64,000 nt of DNA from Clostridium ljungdahlii DSM 13528 (GTDB taxonomy: Bacteria > Bacillota > Clostridia > Clostridiales > Clostridiaceae). Position numbers and translations under genes: made by a program. Where the stretch lies: assembly GCF_000143685.1 (NCBI RefSeq), contig NC_014328.1, positions 186,001-250,000 on the forward strand, in the 5' to 3' direction. Positions within the stretch are counted from its first letter, which is position 1; the number at the start of each line of letters is the position of its first letter. Shown here in pieces: positions 53,910 to 64,000 of this stretch. The notes below the pieces were generated by a model. That model made no database searches, was not told where the DNA came from, and saw nothing but the letters and a program-made list of their open reading frames with translations.

Positions 53910-54320
53910 ATGAGAAAAGATTGGGATAATTATTTTATAGACATCGCATTTAAAGTTGCAGAAAGAAGTACATGTCCTAGGCTGCATGTAGGGGCGGTCC
54001 TTGTTAAAAACAGAAGGATAAAGGGAACTGGATATAATGGAAGTCCCAGGGGCTTAGAGCATTGTGAAGATGTAGGGTGTTACATGAAGAATAATCATTG
54101 TGTAAGGACAATTCATGCAGAAGTAAACTGTCTACTAGAGGTAGCTCCTGATGATAGAGAAAGTTCAACGTTATATGTTACCCATATGCCTTGTCCTGAA
54201 TGTCAAAAATTAATAATTACCTGTGGAATTAAAAGAGTTGTATATTGTGAGGAGTATACTCCAGAAATTAATTGGTTTGAAAAAACATCGGGAATTGAAT
54301 TGATATGCATAAAGAGATGA
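53910..54320 (+). CDS. Deoxycytidylate deaminase (ComEB-like)
   Basis: A 136-aa zinc-dependent deaminase converting dCMP to dUMP for dTTP synthesis. The zinc site is visible as HAEVNCLL and PCPECQK, and the family-specific PRLHVGAVLVKNRRIKGTGYNGSPRG is present. AAGGAG precedes the ATG. B. subtilis calls the homologue comEB. Confidence 0.93.
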   Translation: MRKDWDNYFIDIAFKVAERSTCPRLHVGAVLVKNRRIKGTGYNGSPRGLEHCEDVGCYMKNNHCVRTIHAEVNCLLEVAPDDRESSTLYVTHMPCPECQKLIITCGIKRVVYCEEYTPEINWFEKTSGIELICIKR

Positions 54321-54369
54321 GAATAACAGAATATGTAGAAAACATAAGATGTGATTAAGGAAGGTTATT

Positions 54370-55398
54370 ATGAATAATTTGTATTTATTTGCAATAGTTT
54401 CGATAATGTTTTCAGTTATACTTACACCCTTCATTAAAAAGCTTGCCGTTAAACTAGATATTATGGATGTGCCTAAGGATAATAGAAGAATACATAATAA
54501 GCCTATACCACTTATAGGTGGATTGGCCATATACTTTTCGTTTATAATTACTCTATTTTTGAAAACGGGTAAACTTACAGAATCTGAAACGGGACTTATA
54601 TTAGGAGCTACTATTATAGTAATAGGAGGGCTTTTAGATGATAAGTTTGATATAAAGCCTTGGTGTAAACTATTGTTTCAATTAGCAGCAGCAGGGGTTT
54701 TGATAATTTATGGGATAAAAATAGAAATAATTACAAATCCGTTTGATGGAGCATACCAGTTTATAAATATAGGAGTAATATCCATTCCTCTAACTATAAT
54801 ATGGGTAATTGGAATTACTAATGCACTCAATTTAATTGATGGTCTAGATGGGTTGGCAGCAGGTATTGCATTTATATCTTCTATAACTATTTTTATTATA
54901 GCATTGTTGAATAATAGATATGAGGCAGCGGTGCTTACTAGTATATTATCTGGAGCTATACTTGGATTTTTACCTTACAATTTTAATCCAGCATCTATAT
55001 TTATGGGAGATACTGGGGCACAGTTGCTTGGCTTTTTACTTGCAGCCATATCCATGGAGGGTGCAATAAAATCTGCTGCAGCTTTTTCTGTAGCTGTACC
55101 TATTTTAGCACTTGGAATACCAATATATGATACTTTATTTGCAATGATAAGAAGAAAAATAAATGGAAGACCTATTATGCAAGCAGATAGAGGACATTTG
55201 CATCATAGACTTCTTGATATGGGGCTTACACAAAAACAGGTTGTTATGATAATGTATAGTATAAGTGCAGTGTTGGGAAGTATTTCTATAATAGCCATGG
55301 AGATAAATGCACAAAGATCATACTTCCTTCTAATAATAGTTATGGTTATTTTGGTTCTTATGGCCTGGAAGGCTGGATTTTTTAAACATAGAGAGTAA
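54370..55398 (+). CDS. tagO: Undecaprenyl-phosphate GlcNAc-1-phosphate transferase (TagO/WecA type)
   Basis: A 342-aa membrane enzyme moving GlcNAc-1-phosphate from UDP-GlcNAc to undecaprenyl phosphate, the first step of teichoic acid or other wall polysaccharide synthesis. Motifs are RRIHNKPIPLIGG, LLDDKFDIKP with the DDxxD-type aspartates, NALNLIDGLDGLA, FMGDTGAQLLG and RGHLHHRLLDMG. About ten membrane helices are present. It is followed 17 nt on by the UDP-GlcNAc 2-epimerase gene, so the two work on the same sugar nucleotide. Confidence 0.93.
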   Translation: MNNLYLFAIVSIMFSVILTPFIKKLAVKLDIMDVPKDNRRIHNKPIPLIGGLAIYFSFIITLFLKTGKLTESETGLILGATIIVIGGLLDDKFDIKPWCKLLFQLAAAGVLIIYGIKIEIITNPFDGAYQFINIGVISIPLTIIWVIGITNALNLIDGLDGLAAGIAFISSITIFIIALLNNRYEAAVLTSILSGAILGFLPYNFNPASIFMGDTGAQLLGFLLAAISMEGAIKSAAAFSVAVPILALGIPIYDTLFAMIRRKINGRPIMQADRGHLHHRLLDMGLTQKQVVMIMYSISAVLGSISIIAMEINAQRSYFLLIIVMVILVLMAWKAGFFKHRE

Positions 55399-55415
55399 AA
55401 AAGGAGGTTTTTAAT

Positions 55416-56570
55416 ATGAACAAAATTAAATGTGTTACTATATTTGGCACAAGACCAGAAGCAATAAAAATGGCTCCTTTAGTTAAGGAACTTGAGAAGA
55501 GAAAAGAAATAGATAATAAAATATGTGTTACTGCTCAACATAGGGAGATGCTTGATCAGGTTTTACAGCTTTTTAATATTGTTCCCGATTTTGATTTAAA
55601 TATAATGAAAACTAAACAGACATTGACAGGTATAACTAATAGAGTACTTCAGGGACTTGAGGAAATATTTGAAGATGAAAAACCTGATTTAGTACTTGTT
55701 CATGGAGATACGACTACTACTTTTGCAGGAGCATTAGCTGCTTTCTATAAAAAAATAAAGGTTGGGCATGTAGAAGCAGGACTTAGAACTTACGATAAGT
55801 ATTTCCCATTTCCAGAAGAAATGAATAGAAAGCTTACAGGTGCTATAGCTGACCTTCATTTTGCACCAACCACTGGATCAAAGTCCAATTTGTTAAAAGA
55901 AGGTGTGTCTGAAAATCAAATATTTGTAACTGGAAATACAGTAATTGATGCTATGAGGTTTACAGTAGAGAAGGATTATAAATTTAGTAATGATGAATTA
56001 AATACCATAAATTATGATAATAAAAAAGTTATAATGGTAACTGCTCATAGACGAGAAAATTGGGGAAAGGGTATCGAGAATATTTGTAATGCATTAAAAA
56101 GGATTATAGATGAAAATAAAGATACAGAAATTGTTTATCTGGTACACTTGAATCCTGTAGTAAAGGATATGGTATATAAAATACTTGGAAATGTTTCTAG
56201 AGTTCATTTGTTGCCTCCACTAGATACTAAGGAAACACACAATTTAATGAATAAATGTTTTATGGTTATGACTGATTCTGGTGGACTTCAGGAGGAAGCA
56301 CCCCATCTTGGAAAGCCTGTATTGGTGCTTAGAAATGTGACTGAAAGACCAGAGGCTGTAGAGGCAGGCACAGTAAGACTCGTGGGAACGGATGAAGAAA
56401 AAATAATAAAGTTAGCAAATGAGCTTATAAGAAATCCTAAGGAATATGATGTAATGAGTAAAGCTATAAATCCTTATGGAGATGGCAAGGCAGCTTATAG
56501 AATAACAGAAGCTATTTTACAATATTTTGATTTAGCAAAAGGTACATATAGTGAGTTTAAATCAAATTAA
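55416..56570 (+). CDS. mnaA: UDP-N-acetylglucosamine 2-epimerase (non-hydrolysing)
   Basis: The enzyme interconverts UDP-GlcNAc and UDP-ManNAc. The 384-aa protein has FGTRPEAIKMAPLVKEL, VHGDTTTTFAGALAAF, HVEAGLRTYDKYFPFPEEMNR, TAHRRENWGKGI and TDSGGLQEEAPHLGKPVLVLR, all diagnostic. AGGAGG precedes the ATG. In teichoic acid pathways UDP-ManNAc feeds the TagA step after TagO; tagA is not in this window. Confidence 0.95.
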   Translation: MNKIKCVTIFGTRPEAIKMAPLVKELEKRKEIDNKICVTAQHREMLDQVLQLFNIVPDFDLNIMKTKQTLTGITNRVLQGLEEIFEDEKPDLVLVHGDTTTTFAGALAAFYKKIKVGHVEAGLRTYDKYFPFPEEMNRKLTGAIADLHFAPTTGSKSNLLKEGVSENQIFVTGNTVIDAMRFTVEKDYKFSNDELNTINYDNKKVIMVTAHRRENWGKGIENICNALKRIIDENKDTEIVYLVHLNPVVKDMVYKILGNVSRVHLLPPLDTKETHNLMNKCFMVMTDSGGLQEEAPHLGKPVLVLRNVTERPEAVEAGTVRLVGTDEEKIIKLANELIRNPKEYDVMSKAINPYGDGKAAYRITEAILQYFDLAKGTYSEFKSN

Positions 56571-56963
56571 AAAGTTATAATTTTCAATTTTCATTCTTTT
56601 TAAAGGAGATTAGCATACATTTTATCATAATTATACAGACAATATAGTAATATATGATGTTAAAATATCAATATATGGTTAAAAATCTGTATATTTTTTC
56701 CCATTTTAATTATTTGTACTATAATATTACACTGAGTGTATTGTATATTTAAAAAATATTTGGTACAATTAGTTAGTTAAATAAATTCTAAATTGTAAAT
56801 TATCAGAATCCTTATTAAGGAAATACATAGATTTAAGGAGAAATCATAAAAAGGTGTAATATAAACTGGCTAAAATTGAGCAAAAATTGAGCAATTAAGA
56901 CTTTTTGATTGTATCTTTTTATATATTTAAGGTATATAATCTTATTTATATTGGGGGAACTTG
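56571..56963 (+). other. Non-coding gap ahead of the atp operon
   Basis: This A/T-rich gap has no credible ORF. A -10-like TATAAT is at 56935-56940, about 20 nt before the atpI site, but no good -35 lies 16-18 nt upstream, so the atp promoter is uncertain. Two adjacent copies of AAAATTGAGC occur at 56872-56892. AAGGAG sequences near 56605 and 56838 have no start codon suitably placed. No clear terminator for mnaA is seen. Confidence 0.5.
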
Positions 56964-57326
56964 ATGAATAAACATATTCTAGACATGGTAAAGAAAGTAT
57001 CTGTAATTAATTTATTATTTGGCATGATTTTGGCCTGTTTAGTACAGCTTTTTTTTAAAAGTTATGGATTATTTATATTATTAGGTGTTTCCATAGCAAT
57101 ATTTAATTTTTTTATAAATACCATTGTAGGTGCCCTCATATCAGAAAGATTTAGAAATTCATCAGCATCTTTGTATATAATAAGTTTTATTATACGAGTT
57201 GTAATGGCAGCAGGAATAGGATATTGGGTATTTATATGCAGTAAATACAATGTAGTTGCTTATTTAATTGGCTATACATCCCATTTATTAGGGATATATA
57301 TATATTCACTTATTGAAAATAATTAA
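56964..57326 (+). CDS. atpI: ATP synthase subunit I-like protein
   Basis: A 120-aa membrane protein with four hydrophobic segments, placed first in the atp operon where AtpI is expected. AtpI assists assembly of the c ring and is poorly conserved; the call rests on position and topology. ATG at 56964 follows GGGGGA. It is 28 nt from the next start. Confidence 0.8.
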   Translation: MNKHILDMVKKVSVINLLFGMILACLVQLFFKSYGLFILLGVSIAIFNFFINTIVGALISERFRNSSASLYIISFIIRVVMAAGIGYWVFICSKYNVVAYLIGYTSHLLGIYIYSLIENN

Positions 57327-57354
57327 CAATAAATTTAGGAAAGGATGTGATGAA

Positions 57355-58038
57355 GTGGAGGCTTTTTCACCATTGTTTTTAATACATCTGGGAGCATTTC
57401 AAATTCCAATAACTTCCAGTGTCATTGTACAATGGGCCATTATTATAATTTTAGCTATATTGGCAAAATTTTTTACATCTAGTATGAAAAAAATACCGGA
57501 TAAAAAACAAAGTGTTATTGAAATTATTGTTGAAGCAGTAAGAAATTTAGTTACTGAAAACATGGGAAAAGAGTATGTATCATTTATACCATATGTAGGA
57601 ACGCTTGCCATATACATTTTAGTAATGAACATTGCTCCAGTGATGATAGGAGTAAGGGCACCAACGGAAGATCTAAGTGTTGCAGTTGGATTGGCATTAA
57701 TAACTTTTGTATTAGTCCAATTTAATTCAATTAAAAAAAATGGTTTAGTGCGTTATTTTGGAGCATATACTAAGCCAGTAGTACCGCTATTGCCAATTAA
57801 TATTATAGAAAGGCTAGTTCTTCCAGTTTCCCTAAGTCTACGACTTTTTGGTAATTTGACAGCAGGAGCTGTAATTATCGGTATGGTATATAAAGGATTA
57901 GGTAGTATGGCATGGTTTTCTCAATTGTTAATACCAATTCCTTTACACGCTTTCTTTGATTTATTTGATGGTTCAATCCAAATGATAGTATTTGTTATGT
58001 TAACAATAATGAATATAAAAGTTATAGCTGAAGACTAA
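57355..58038 (+). CDS. atpB: F-type ATP synthase subunit a
   Basis: The stator subunit forming the ion half-channels beside the c ring. The 227-aa protein shows LSLRLFGNLTAGAVIIG with the essential arginine and IPIPLHAFFDLFDGSIQMIVFVML. GTG at 57355 follows AAAGGATG; an upstream in-frame TTG at 57313 overlaps atpI. Length is slightly short but complete. Confidence 0.95.
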   Translation: MEAFSPLFLIHLGAFQIPITSSVIVQWAIIIILAILAKFFTSSMKKIPDKKQSVIEIIVEAVRNLVTENMGKEYVSFIPYVGTLAIYILVMNIAPVMIGVRAPTEDLSVAVGLALITFVLVQFNSIKKNGLVRYFGAYTKPVVPLLPINIIERLVLPVSLSLRLFGNLTAGAVIIGMVYKGLGSMAWFSQLLIPIPLHAFFDLFDGSIQMIVFVMLTIMNIKVIAED

Positions 58039-58080
58039 TAATAGTTACTTTTTAATACTTATTTAAGGAGGTTTTTTATT

Positions 58081-58326
58081 ATGAATTTAGATGCACATTC
58101 ATTTATATCAGGTATGGCAGCAATAGGTGCAGGTTTAGCTGCTATAGGATGTTTAGGAGGAGGTATTGGAGTTGGAAATGCTGCTGGTAAGGCAGTTGAA
58201 GGAGTATCAAGACAGCCAGAAGCAAGTGGTAAAATACTAAGTACATTCTTTGTAAGTGCAGCTTTATCAGAGGTAACAGCTATTTACTCTCTATTAATAG
58301 CTCTTATTTTAGTATTTAAAGTTTGA
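58081..58326 (+). CDS. atpE: F-type ATP synthase subunit c
   Basis: The ion-carrying ring subunit, 81 aa in two membrane helices around the polar loop RQPEASG. The ion-binding carboxylate is glutamate 64. Sodium-binding rings typically have glutamine in helix 1 and serine after the glutamate; here those positions are valine 31 and valine 65. This points to proton coupling (inference). AAGGAGG precedes the ATG. Confidence 0.96.
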   Translation: MNLDAHSFISGMAAIGAGLAAIGCLGGGIGVGNAAGKAVEGVSRQPEASGKILSTFFVSAALSEVTAIYSLLIALILVFKV

Positions 58327-58384
58327 TCTAATGTATACCTCACTAATTTACATATACATTTAGAGGGGAGGATTGGAATTTAAT

Positions 58385-58864
58385 ATGCAAATTGATTGGA
58401 CTACAGTCGTTATAACAATAATAAATTTTATCATATTGTATTTCATTCTGAAGCATTTCTTTTTTAAACCTGTCAATAACACTATTACAAATAGGCAGCA
58501 AGAGATTGACAATAAAATAAGAACTGCTGATGAAAATGAAAAGAAGTCTAAACAATTAGTAACTCAACATCAAGAGTTGTTAAAGAATTCAAAACAAGAA
58601 GGAAAAGCTATTGTTGAAGACTATAAAAATAAAGCCGATAAAGTTTCCGAAAACATAGTAAATGATGCCCAGAAAGAAGCTCAACTAATATTAGATAGGG
58701 CAAAAGTTGAAGCTGAAAGAGAAAGAGAAAAAGCAAAAGACGATATAAAAAATCAAGTGGTAGATTTAGCACTTTTAGTATCATCAAAAGCTTTAGAGGG
58801 ATCTATTAATGAGCAGCAGCATAGGAAACTTATTGAGGACTTTATAGCTAAGGTAGGTATTTAA
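58385..58864 (+). CDS. atpF: F-type ATP synthase subunit b
   Basis: The peripheral stalk subunit, 159 aa: one N-terminal membrane helix (TTVVITIINFIILYFIL) followed by a long charged coiled coil with an alanine/lysine/glutamate pattern. ATG at 58385 is chosen because the GGGGAGG site lies 13 nt upstream; a TTG at 58373 is almost touching that site. The next gene starts 2 nt after the stop. Confidence 0.94.
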   Translation: MQIDWTTVVITIINFIILYFILKHFFFKPVNNTITNRQQEIDNKIRTADENEKKSKQLVTQHQELLKNSKQEGKAIVEDYKNKADKVSENIVNDAQKEAQLILDRAKVEAEREREKAKDDIKNQVVDLALLVSSKALEGSINEQQHRKLIEDFIAKVGI

Positions 58865-58866
58865 CT

Positions 58867-59412
58867 ATGCATGAGTATTTAGATAGAAGATATGCCCTTG
58901 CACTCTATAAAATTGGAGAAGAAAAAGGAAAAGTTAAAGAATACCTAGAAGAATTAAGGCAGGTTGTAGCCGCTATAAAAGGTAATTCTAAATTTTTGGA
59001 AATCATGGAACATCCAGAAGTAAGTACATCAGAGAAGAAAAAAATGTTTACTGAAATCTTTAAAGATAAGGTGAATGAAGACATACTTTCATTCTTATTA
59101 GTTCTTATAGAGAAAGATAGAATTAATGAAATTGATGGAAAACTTAGGGAAATGGAAAATATATATCTTGAGAGTAATAATACTGTTAAGGCAAAAGTAA
59201 AAACAGTTATTGCTTTGAATGATGATGAGAGAAACACTTTAATTGAAAAGCTAGAAAAGAAATTTAATAAGAAAGTTTTGATTGAAGAAGAAATAGATCC
59301 TAGTATAATAGGTGGGGTTTATGTTGAGGTAAATAATGAAGTTATTGATGGTAGTATAAGGTCAAAACTTTCTGAAATGAAAAAAATAATGCTTAAGGGA
59401 GAACAGAGGTGA
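58867..59412 (+). CDS. atpH: F-type ATP synthase subunit delta
   Basis: The stalk cap subunit linking b to the alpha/beta head, 181 aa. It begins [20 protein letters not shown] and ends with the conserved [29 protein letters not shown] and IDGSIRSKL pattern. It is packed between atpF and atpA with gaps of 2 and 4 nt. Confidence 0.94.
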   Translation: MHEYLDRRYALALYKIGEEKGKVKEYLEELRQVVAAIKGNSKFLEIMEHPEVSTSEKKKMFTEIFKDKVNEDILSFLLVLIEKDRINEIDGKLREMENIYLESNNTVKAKVKTVIALNDDERNTLIEKLEKKFNKKVLIEEEIDPSIIGGVYVEVNNEVIDGSIRSKLSEMKKIMLKGEQR

Positions 59413-59416
59413 GCCT

Positions 59417-60931
59417 ATGAACATAAAACCTGAAGAAATAACTTCAATTATAAAAGATGAAATACAGAAATATGAAAAGAAAATAGAAACAGTTGATTCA
59501 GGTACAATAATTCAAATCGGTGATGGTATTGCTAGAGTTTATGGCCTTAATCAATGTATGGCAAATGAACTCTTAGAGTTTCCAAATGATGTTTATGGTA
59601 TGGCTTTAAACCTTGAACAGGATAATGTAGGTTGTGTTCTTTTGGGTTCCCAGAAGGGAATAAAAGAAGGAGATACAGTTAAAAGAACAGGTAGAGTTGT
59701 AGAAGTACCAGTAGGTGAAGCTATTGTTGGAAGAGTTGTAAATTCACTTGGACAGCCTATTGATGGGAAAGGTCCTATAAAGACATCAGAAACTAGGCCT
59801 GTAGATCTTGTAGCTCCAGGAGTTATAACAAGACAGTCAGTTAAAGAACCACTGCAAACCGGGTTAAAGGCTATAGATTCAATGATACCAATTGGAAAAG
59901 GACAAAGGGAATTAATAATAGGAGACAGGCAAACAGGTAAGACTGCTATTGCCATGGATACTATAATAAATCAAAAAGGAAAAGATGTAATATGCATATA
60001 TGTAGCTATAGGTCAGAAGCAGTCTACTGTAGCTCATATAGTAAATGACTTAACAGAAGCAGGTGCTATGGACTATAGCATAATAGTATCTGCATCAGCA
60101 TCTGAGTCAGCACCACTTCAGTATATTGCTCCTTATGCAGGATGTTCCATGGGTGAATATTTTATGAATAAGGGAAAAGATGTACTTATAGTGTATGATG
60201 ATTTATCTAAGCATGCGGTTGCCTATAGAGAAATGTCATTATTACTCCGTAGACCACCAGGAAGAGAAGCATATCCTGGAGATGTATTCTATCTGCATTC
60301 AAGATTACTTGAAAGAGCAGCAAAGCTTTCTGATAAGTTAGGTGGAGGCTCACTTACAGCACTTCCTATAATAGAAACTATGGCAGGAGATGTTACTGCA
60401 TATATACCAACAAATGTTATTTCTATAACAGATGGTCAGATATTCCTTGAATCAGAGCTTTTCTATGCGGGTCAAAGACCAGCTATAAATGCAGGTATAT
60501 CCGTATCCAGAGTTGGTGGTAATGCACAAATTAAAGCAATGAAGCAGGTAGCAGGTACTCTTAGATTGGATTTAGCACAGTATAGAGAACTTGCATCATT
60601 TGCTCAATTTGGATCAGACCTTGATAAAGAATCTATGAAAAGGCTTGAAAAAGGTAAGAGATTAACAGAAATATTAAAACAACCTCAATACAAACCAATG
60701 CCTGTAGAAAATCAGGTAATGATACTGTTTGCAGCTGGTAGAGAGTATATAATGGATGTACCGGTTGAAAAAGTTGTAGAATTTGAAGGAGAATTCCTTG
60801 ATTATATGAGTACTCATCATAAAGAAATAGGTGATGAAATAAAAAATAAAAAAATTATATCCGATGAATTAAGTGATAAACTTGGAAATGCTATAGAGGA
60901 ATTCAAAAAAATATTTTTAGCAGAGGCATAG
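59417..60931 (+). CDS. atpA: F-type ATP synthase subunit alpha
   Basis: The regulatory nucleotide-binding subunit of F1, 504 aa. P-loop GDRQTGKT at 169-176, then [12 protein letters not shown], and the subunit signature [13 protein letters not shown]. The start overlaps the ribosome-binding region at the end of atpH, typical of the operon. Confidence 0.98.
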   Translation: MNIKPEEITSIIKDEIQKYEKKIETVDSGTIIQIGDGIARVYGLNQCMANELLEFPNDVYGMALNLEQDNVGCVLLGSQKGIKEGDTVKRTGRVVEVPVGEAIVGRVVNSLGQPIDGKGPIKTSETRPVDLVAPGVITRQSVKEPLQTGLKAIDSMIPIGKGQRELIIGDRQTGKTAIAMDTIINQKGKDVICIYVAIGQKQSTVAHIVNDLTEAGAMDYSIIVSASASESAPLQYIAPYAGCSMGEYFMNKGKDVLIVYDDLSKHAVAYREMSLLLRRPPGREAYPGDVFYLHSRLLERAAKLSDKLGGGSLTALPIIETMAGDVTAYIPTNVISITDGQIFLESELFYAGQRPAINAGISVSRVGGNAQIKAMKQVAGTLRLDLAQYRELASFAQFGSDLDKESMKRLEKGKRLTEILKQPQYKPMPVENQVMILFAAGREYIMDVPVEKVVEFEGEFLDYMSTHHKEIGDEIKNKKIISDELSDKLGNAIEEFKKIFLAEA

Positions 60932-60953
60932 TTTCTTCTGCGGGAGGTGAAAT

Positions 60954-61805
60954 ATGGCAGGGGCAGGACTTGTTACAATAAAAAGAAGAATTAGATCAAT
61001 AACCAGTACTCAAAAAATAACAAATGCCATGGGACTCATTGCCACCTCTAAACTTAGAAAAGTTAGAAAAAAGCTTGAGGCAAATAATAAATATTGTGAA
61101 CTATTTAGTTCCCTTATGAATGAATTTGTTTTAGGAGCAGAGGGAAGAAATATTTATATACATGGTAATAAAAGCAATAAGAAACTCTACATAGCTTTAA
61201 ATTCAGATACAGGATTATGCGGAGGCTTTAATGGCAGTGTAGTAAATGAAGCAGATGCTGCAATGTCAAAAAATAAAGAAAATTGCCTTTTGATATCTGT
61301 GGGACAAAAAGGAAGAACGTATTTTAAAAGGCTTAAGTATAGTACAGAAGCAGAATACGTGGATATTTCAGATGTTCCTACTATAAATGAAGCAGATACC
61401 ATAGTATATAAGGCTCTAGACCTTTATAGAAGTGGCGAGGTTGGAGAAGTTAATATAGTATATACTAAGTTTATTTCAACAGTTAGACAAAAAGTAGTTG
61501 TTGAAAAATTACTTCCATTGGAAGCTGATAAAAAAGAAAAAACAAATTATCTTGTTAAATTTGAACCATCAATAGATGAAATGATGGATGAAGTAGTACT
61601 TTTACACTTAAAGCAAAAAGTACTTAACTGTATGATAAATTCAAAAGTAAGTGAACAGGCTTCCAGAATGACAGCAATGGATGGGGCAACTAAAAATGCA
61701 AATGATTTACTGGATAAATTGAATCTTAAATACAATAGAGAGAGACAATCTGCTATTACACAGGAAATAACTGAAATAGTTGGAGGAGCAGAAGCTCTTA
61801 AGTAA
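60954..61805 (+). CDS. atpG: F-type ATP synthase subunit gamma
   Basis: The rotating central shaft, 283 aa. It opens IKRRIRSITSTQKITNAMGLIATSKLRK and ends with ASRMTAMDGATKNANDLLDKLNLKYNRERQSAITQEITEIVGGAEAL-type sequence, both hallmarks. GGGAGG precedes the ATG. Confidence 0.97.
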   Translation: MAGAGLVTIKRRIRSITSTQKITNAMGLIATSKLRKVRKKLEANNKYCELFSSLMNEFVLGAEGRNIYIHGNKSNKKLYIALNSDTGLCGGFNGSVVNEADAAMSKNKENCLLISVGQKGRTYFKRLKYSTEAEYVDISDVPTINEADTIVYKALDLYRSGEVGEVNIVYTKFISTVRQKVVVEKLLPLEADKKEKTNYLVKFEPSIDEMMDEVVLLHLKQKVLNCMINSKVSEQASRMTAMDGATKNANDLLDKLNLKYNRERQSAITQEITEIVGGAEALK

Positions 61806-63212
<1,407 letters not shown>

Positions 63213-63278
63213 AGTGATTTATTAAGCAAAATTGGTTTGAGAGAATTTTGTTTAATGTAAATTTTAAAGGAGATTAAT

Positions 63279-63677
63279 ATGTCAGAAGTTTTAAAATTAA
63301 CTATCCTTACTCCCGATAGAGAATTCTATGAAGGAGAAGTAGTAGAAGTAATAACGGAAAGTATTCAAGGCGACATAGCAATTCTTCCAGACCATATGCC
63401 TTTAGTTACCACTTTAAAACCTGCAAATACCGAAATCGTTCAAAAAGATGGCAAAAAATTAAAGGCATTTACATCAACCGGAGTACTGGAAGTAATAAAT
63501 AATGAGCTAAAAATTTTATGTGATTCTTGTGAATGGCCAGATGAAATAGACATAGATAGAGCAAAAGCTGCTAAAGAAAGAGCTGAAAAAAGATTAGTTA
63601 GTCAGAAAGATGGAGTCGATGTAAAAAGAGCAGAAATGGCATTGGCTAGAGCACTGGCTAGAATTAATCTGAAATAA
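63279..63677 (+). CDS. atpC: F-type ATP synthase subunit epsilon
   Basis: The epsilon subunit that couples and inhibits F1, 132 aa. N-terminal beta sandwich (LTILTPDREFYEGEVVEVITES, GDIAILPDHMPLVTTLKP) and C-terminal helix pair (IDIDRAKAAKERAEKRL). AAAGGAG precedes the ATG. It is the last gene of the operon. Confidence 0.96.
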   Translation: MSEVLKLTILTPDREFYEGEVVEVITESIQGDIAILPDHMPLVTTLKPANTEIVQKDGKKLKAFTSTGVLEVINNELKILCDSCEWPDEIDIDRAKAAKERAEKRLVSQKDGVDVKRAEMALARALARINLK

Positions 63678-63713
63678 TGGAGCTTTTGATATTGCTGTAT
63701 TTTAATTGAAGAT

Positions 63714-63768
63714 AAAAAACACTATCTAAAAATCATTAATACAATGATTTTGGATAGTGTTTTTTTTG
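63714..63768 (+). terminator. Terminator of the atp operon
   Basis: A stem of about 18 bp (AACACTATC..AAATCAT with ATGATTTT..GATAGTGTT) is followed by TTTTTTTT. The remaining gap to 63981 is A/T-rich and holds nothing else I recognise. Confidence 0.9.
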
Positions 63769-63981
63769 TATCTAAAAATATTCACATTTTGTTATTTAGA
63801 ATTATATACTAATATAGGTCCCTCCTATGGAATCTTTATTTTTTGAAATACTAATGTCAGTTCTCTAGTATAAAAAAAGACTATCAGATAAAATTTAGCA
63901 ACTTAAACTAAGTAGAAATCTATTGAATATTAAAAGGAAAAGTTGTCCATAATTTTTAAAGAGAAATAGAAGGGGGTGAAA

Positions 63982-64000
63982 ATGTTCTGTTTAATTTTGT
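63982..64000 (+). CDS. Start of a gene cut off by the window end
   Basis: ATG at 63982 follows AGGGGGTG at 5-7 nt. Only six codons (MFCLIL) are visible, with a hydrophobic start that might be a signal peptide. No identity can be given. Confidence 0.45.

Noticed and set aside
56905..56940. Sigma-A promoter TTGATT/TATAAT for the atp operon
   Set aside because: The spacing is 24 nt, too long; only the -10-like box was mentioned.

Overview
The window comes from a low-GC, endospore-forming Firmicute, most likely Clostridium sensu stricto (cluster I). The evidence is the very AT-rich coding sequence, strong AGGAGG-type ribosome-binding sites with frequent GTG/TTG starts, many sporulation and germination genes (spoIIR, yabG, sipL-like, cotS/cotSA-like, gerK-like, ypeB), a T-box ahead of a long-type ileS, and the Firmicute order rho / DUF1385 / prmC / prfA / tsaC / ywlE / rpiB / upp / comEB / tagO / mnaA / atp operon. 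No rRNA, tRNA, CRISPR array, transposase or phage gene was seen.

1-17 kb is a mixed housekeeping stretch. It holds the 3' end of a cell-wall amidase, T-box plus ileS, a LacI-type regulator, a DedA protein, a solitary 1361-aa SF1 helicase with a C-terminal nuclease-like domain, a mannose-1-phosphate guanylyltransferase, a GIY-YIG protein, alkyladenine glycosylase divergent from larC across a perfect palindrome, an orphan radical SAM protein and an orphan sugar-binding lipoprotein.

17-41 kb is a spore block. Two divergent glycosyltransferase/CotS-kinase units (cotSA/cotS-like) include one degenerate CotS-like protein. They are followed by yabG, veg, a SipL-like SPOCS-LysM protein, cyanophycinase and cyanophycin synthetase (cphB-cphA), ispE, a GerK-type receptor in which the B and C subunits are fused, spoIIR, a lipid glycosyltransferase and ypeB. 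Sigma-K-like promoters of the same form (GCAC, 17 nt, CATAnnnTA) precede the first cotS gene and yabG. A sigma-E-like promoter precedes sipL.

41-64 kb carries core metabolism and translation genes (pyrG, rho, rpmE, prmC, prfA, tsaC, ywlE, rpiB, upp, comEB), the start of teichoic acid or polysaccharide synthesis (tagO, mnaA), and the complete F-type ATP synthase operon atpI-B-E-F-H-A-G-D-C. Its c subunit lacks the usual sodium ligands.

The least explained signals are in untranslated leaders. A compact multi-helix RNA fills the cphB-cphA gap and separates a strong Shine-Dalgarno sequence from the cphA start by over 230 nt. At pyrG, the DUF1934 gene and the membrane-protein gene at 49.4 kb, a hairpin likewise lies between the strong Shine-Dalgarno sequence and the ATG. 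A second structured RNA of about 220 nt sits ahead of ypeB. Two families of palindromic intergenic repeats are also visible. All assignments come from reading the sequence; no database search was run.
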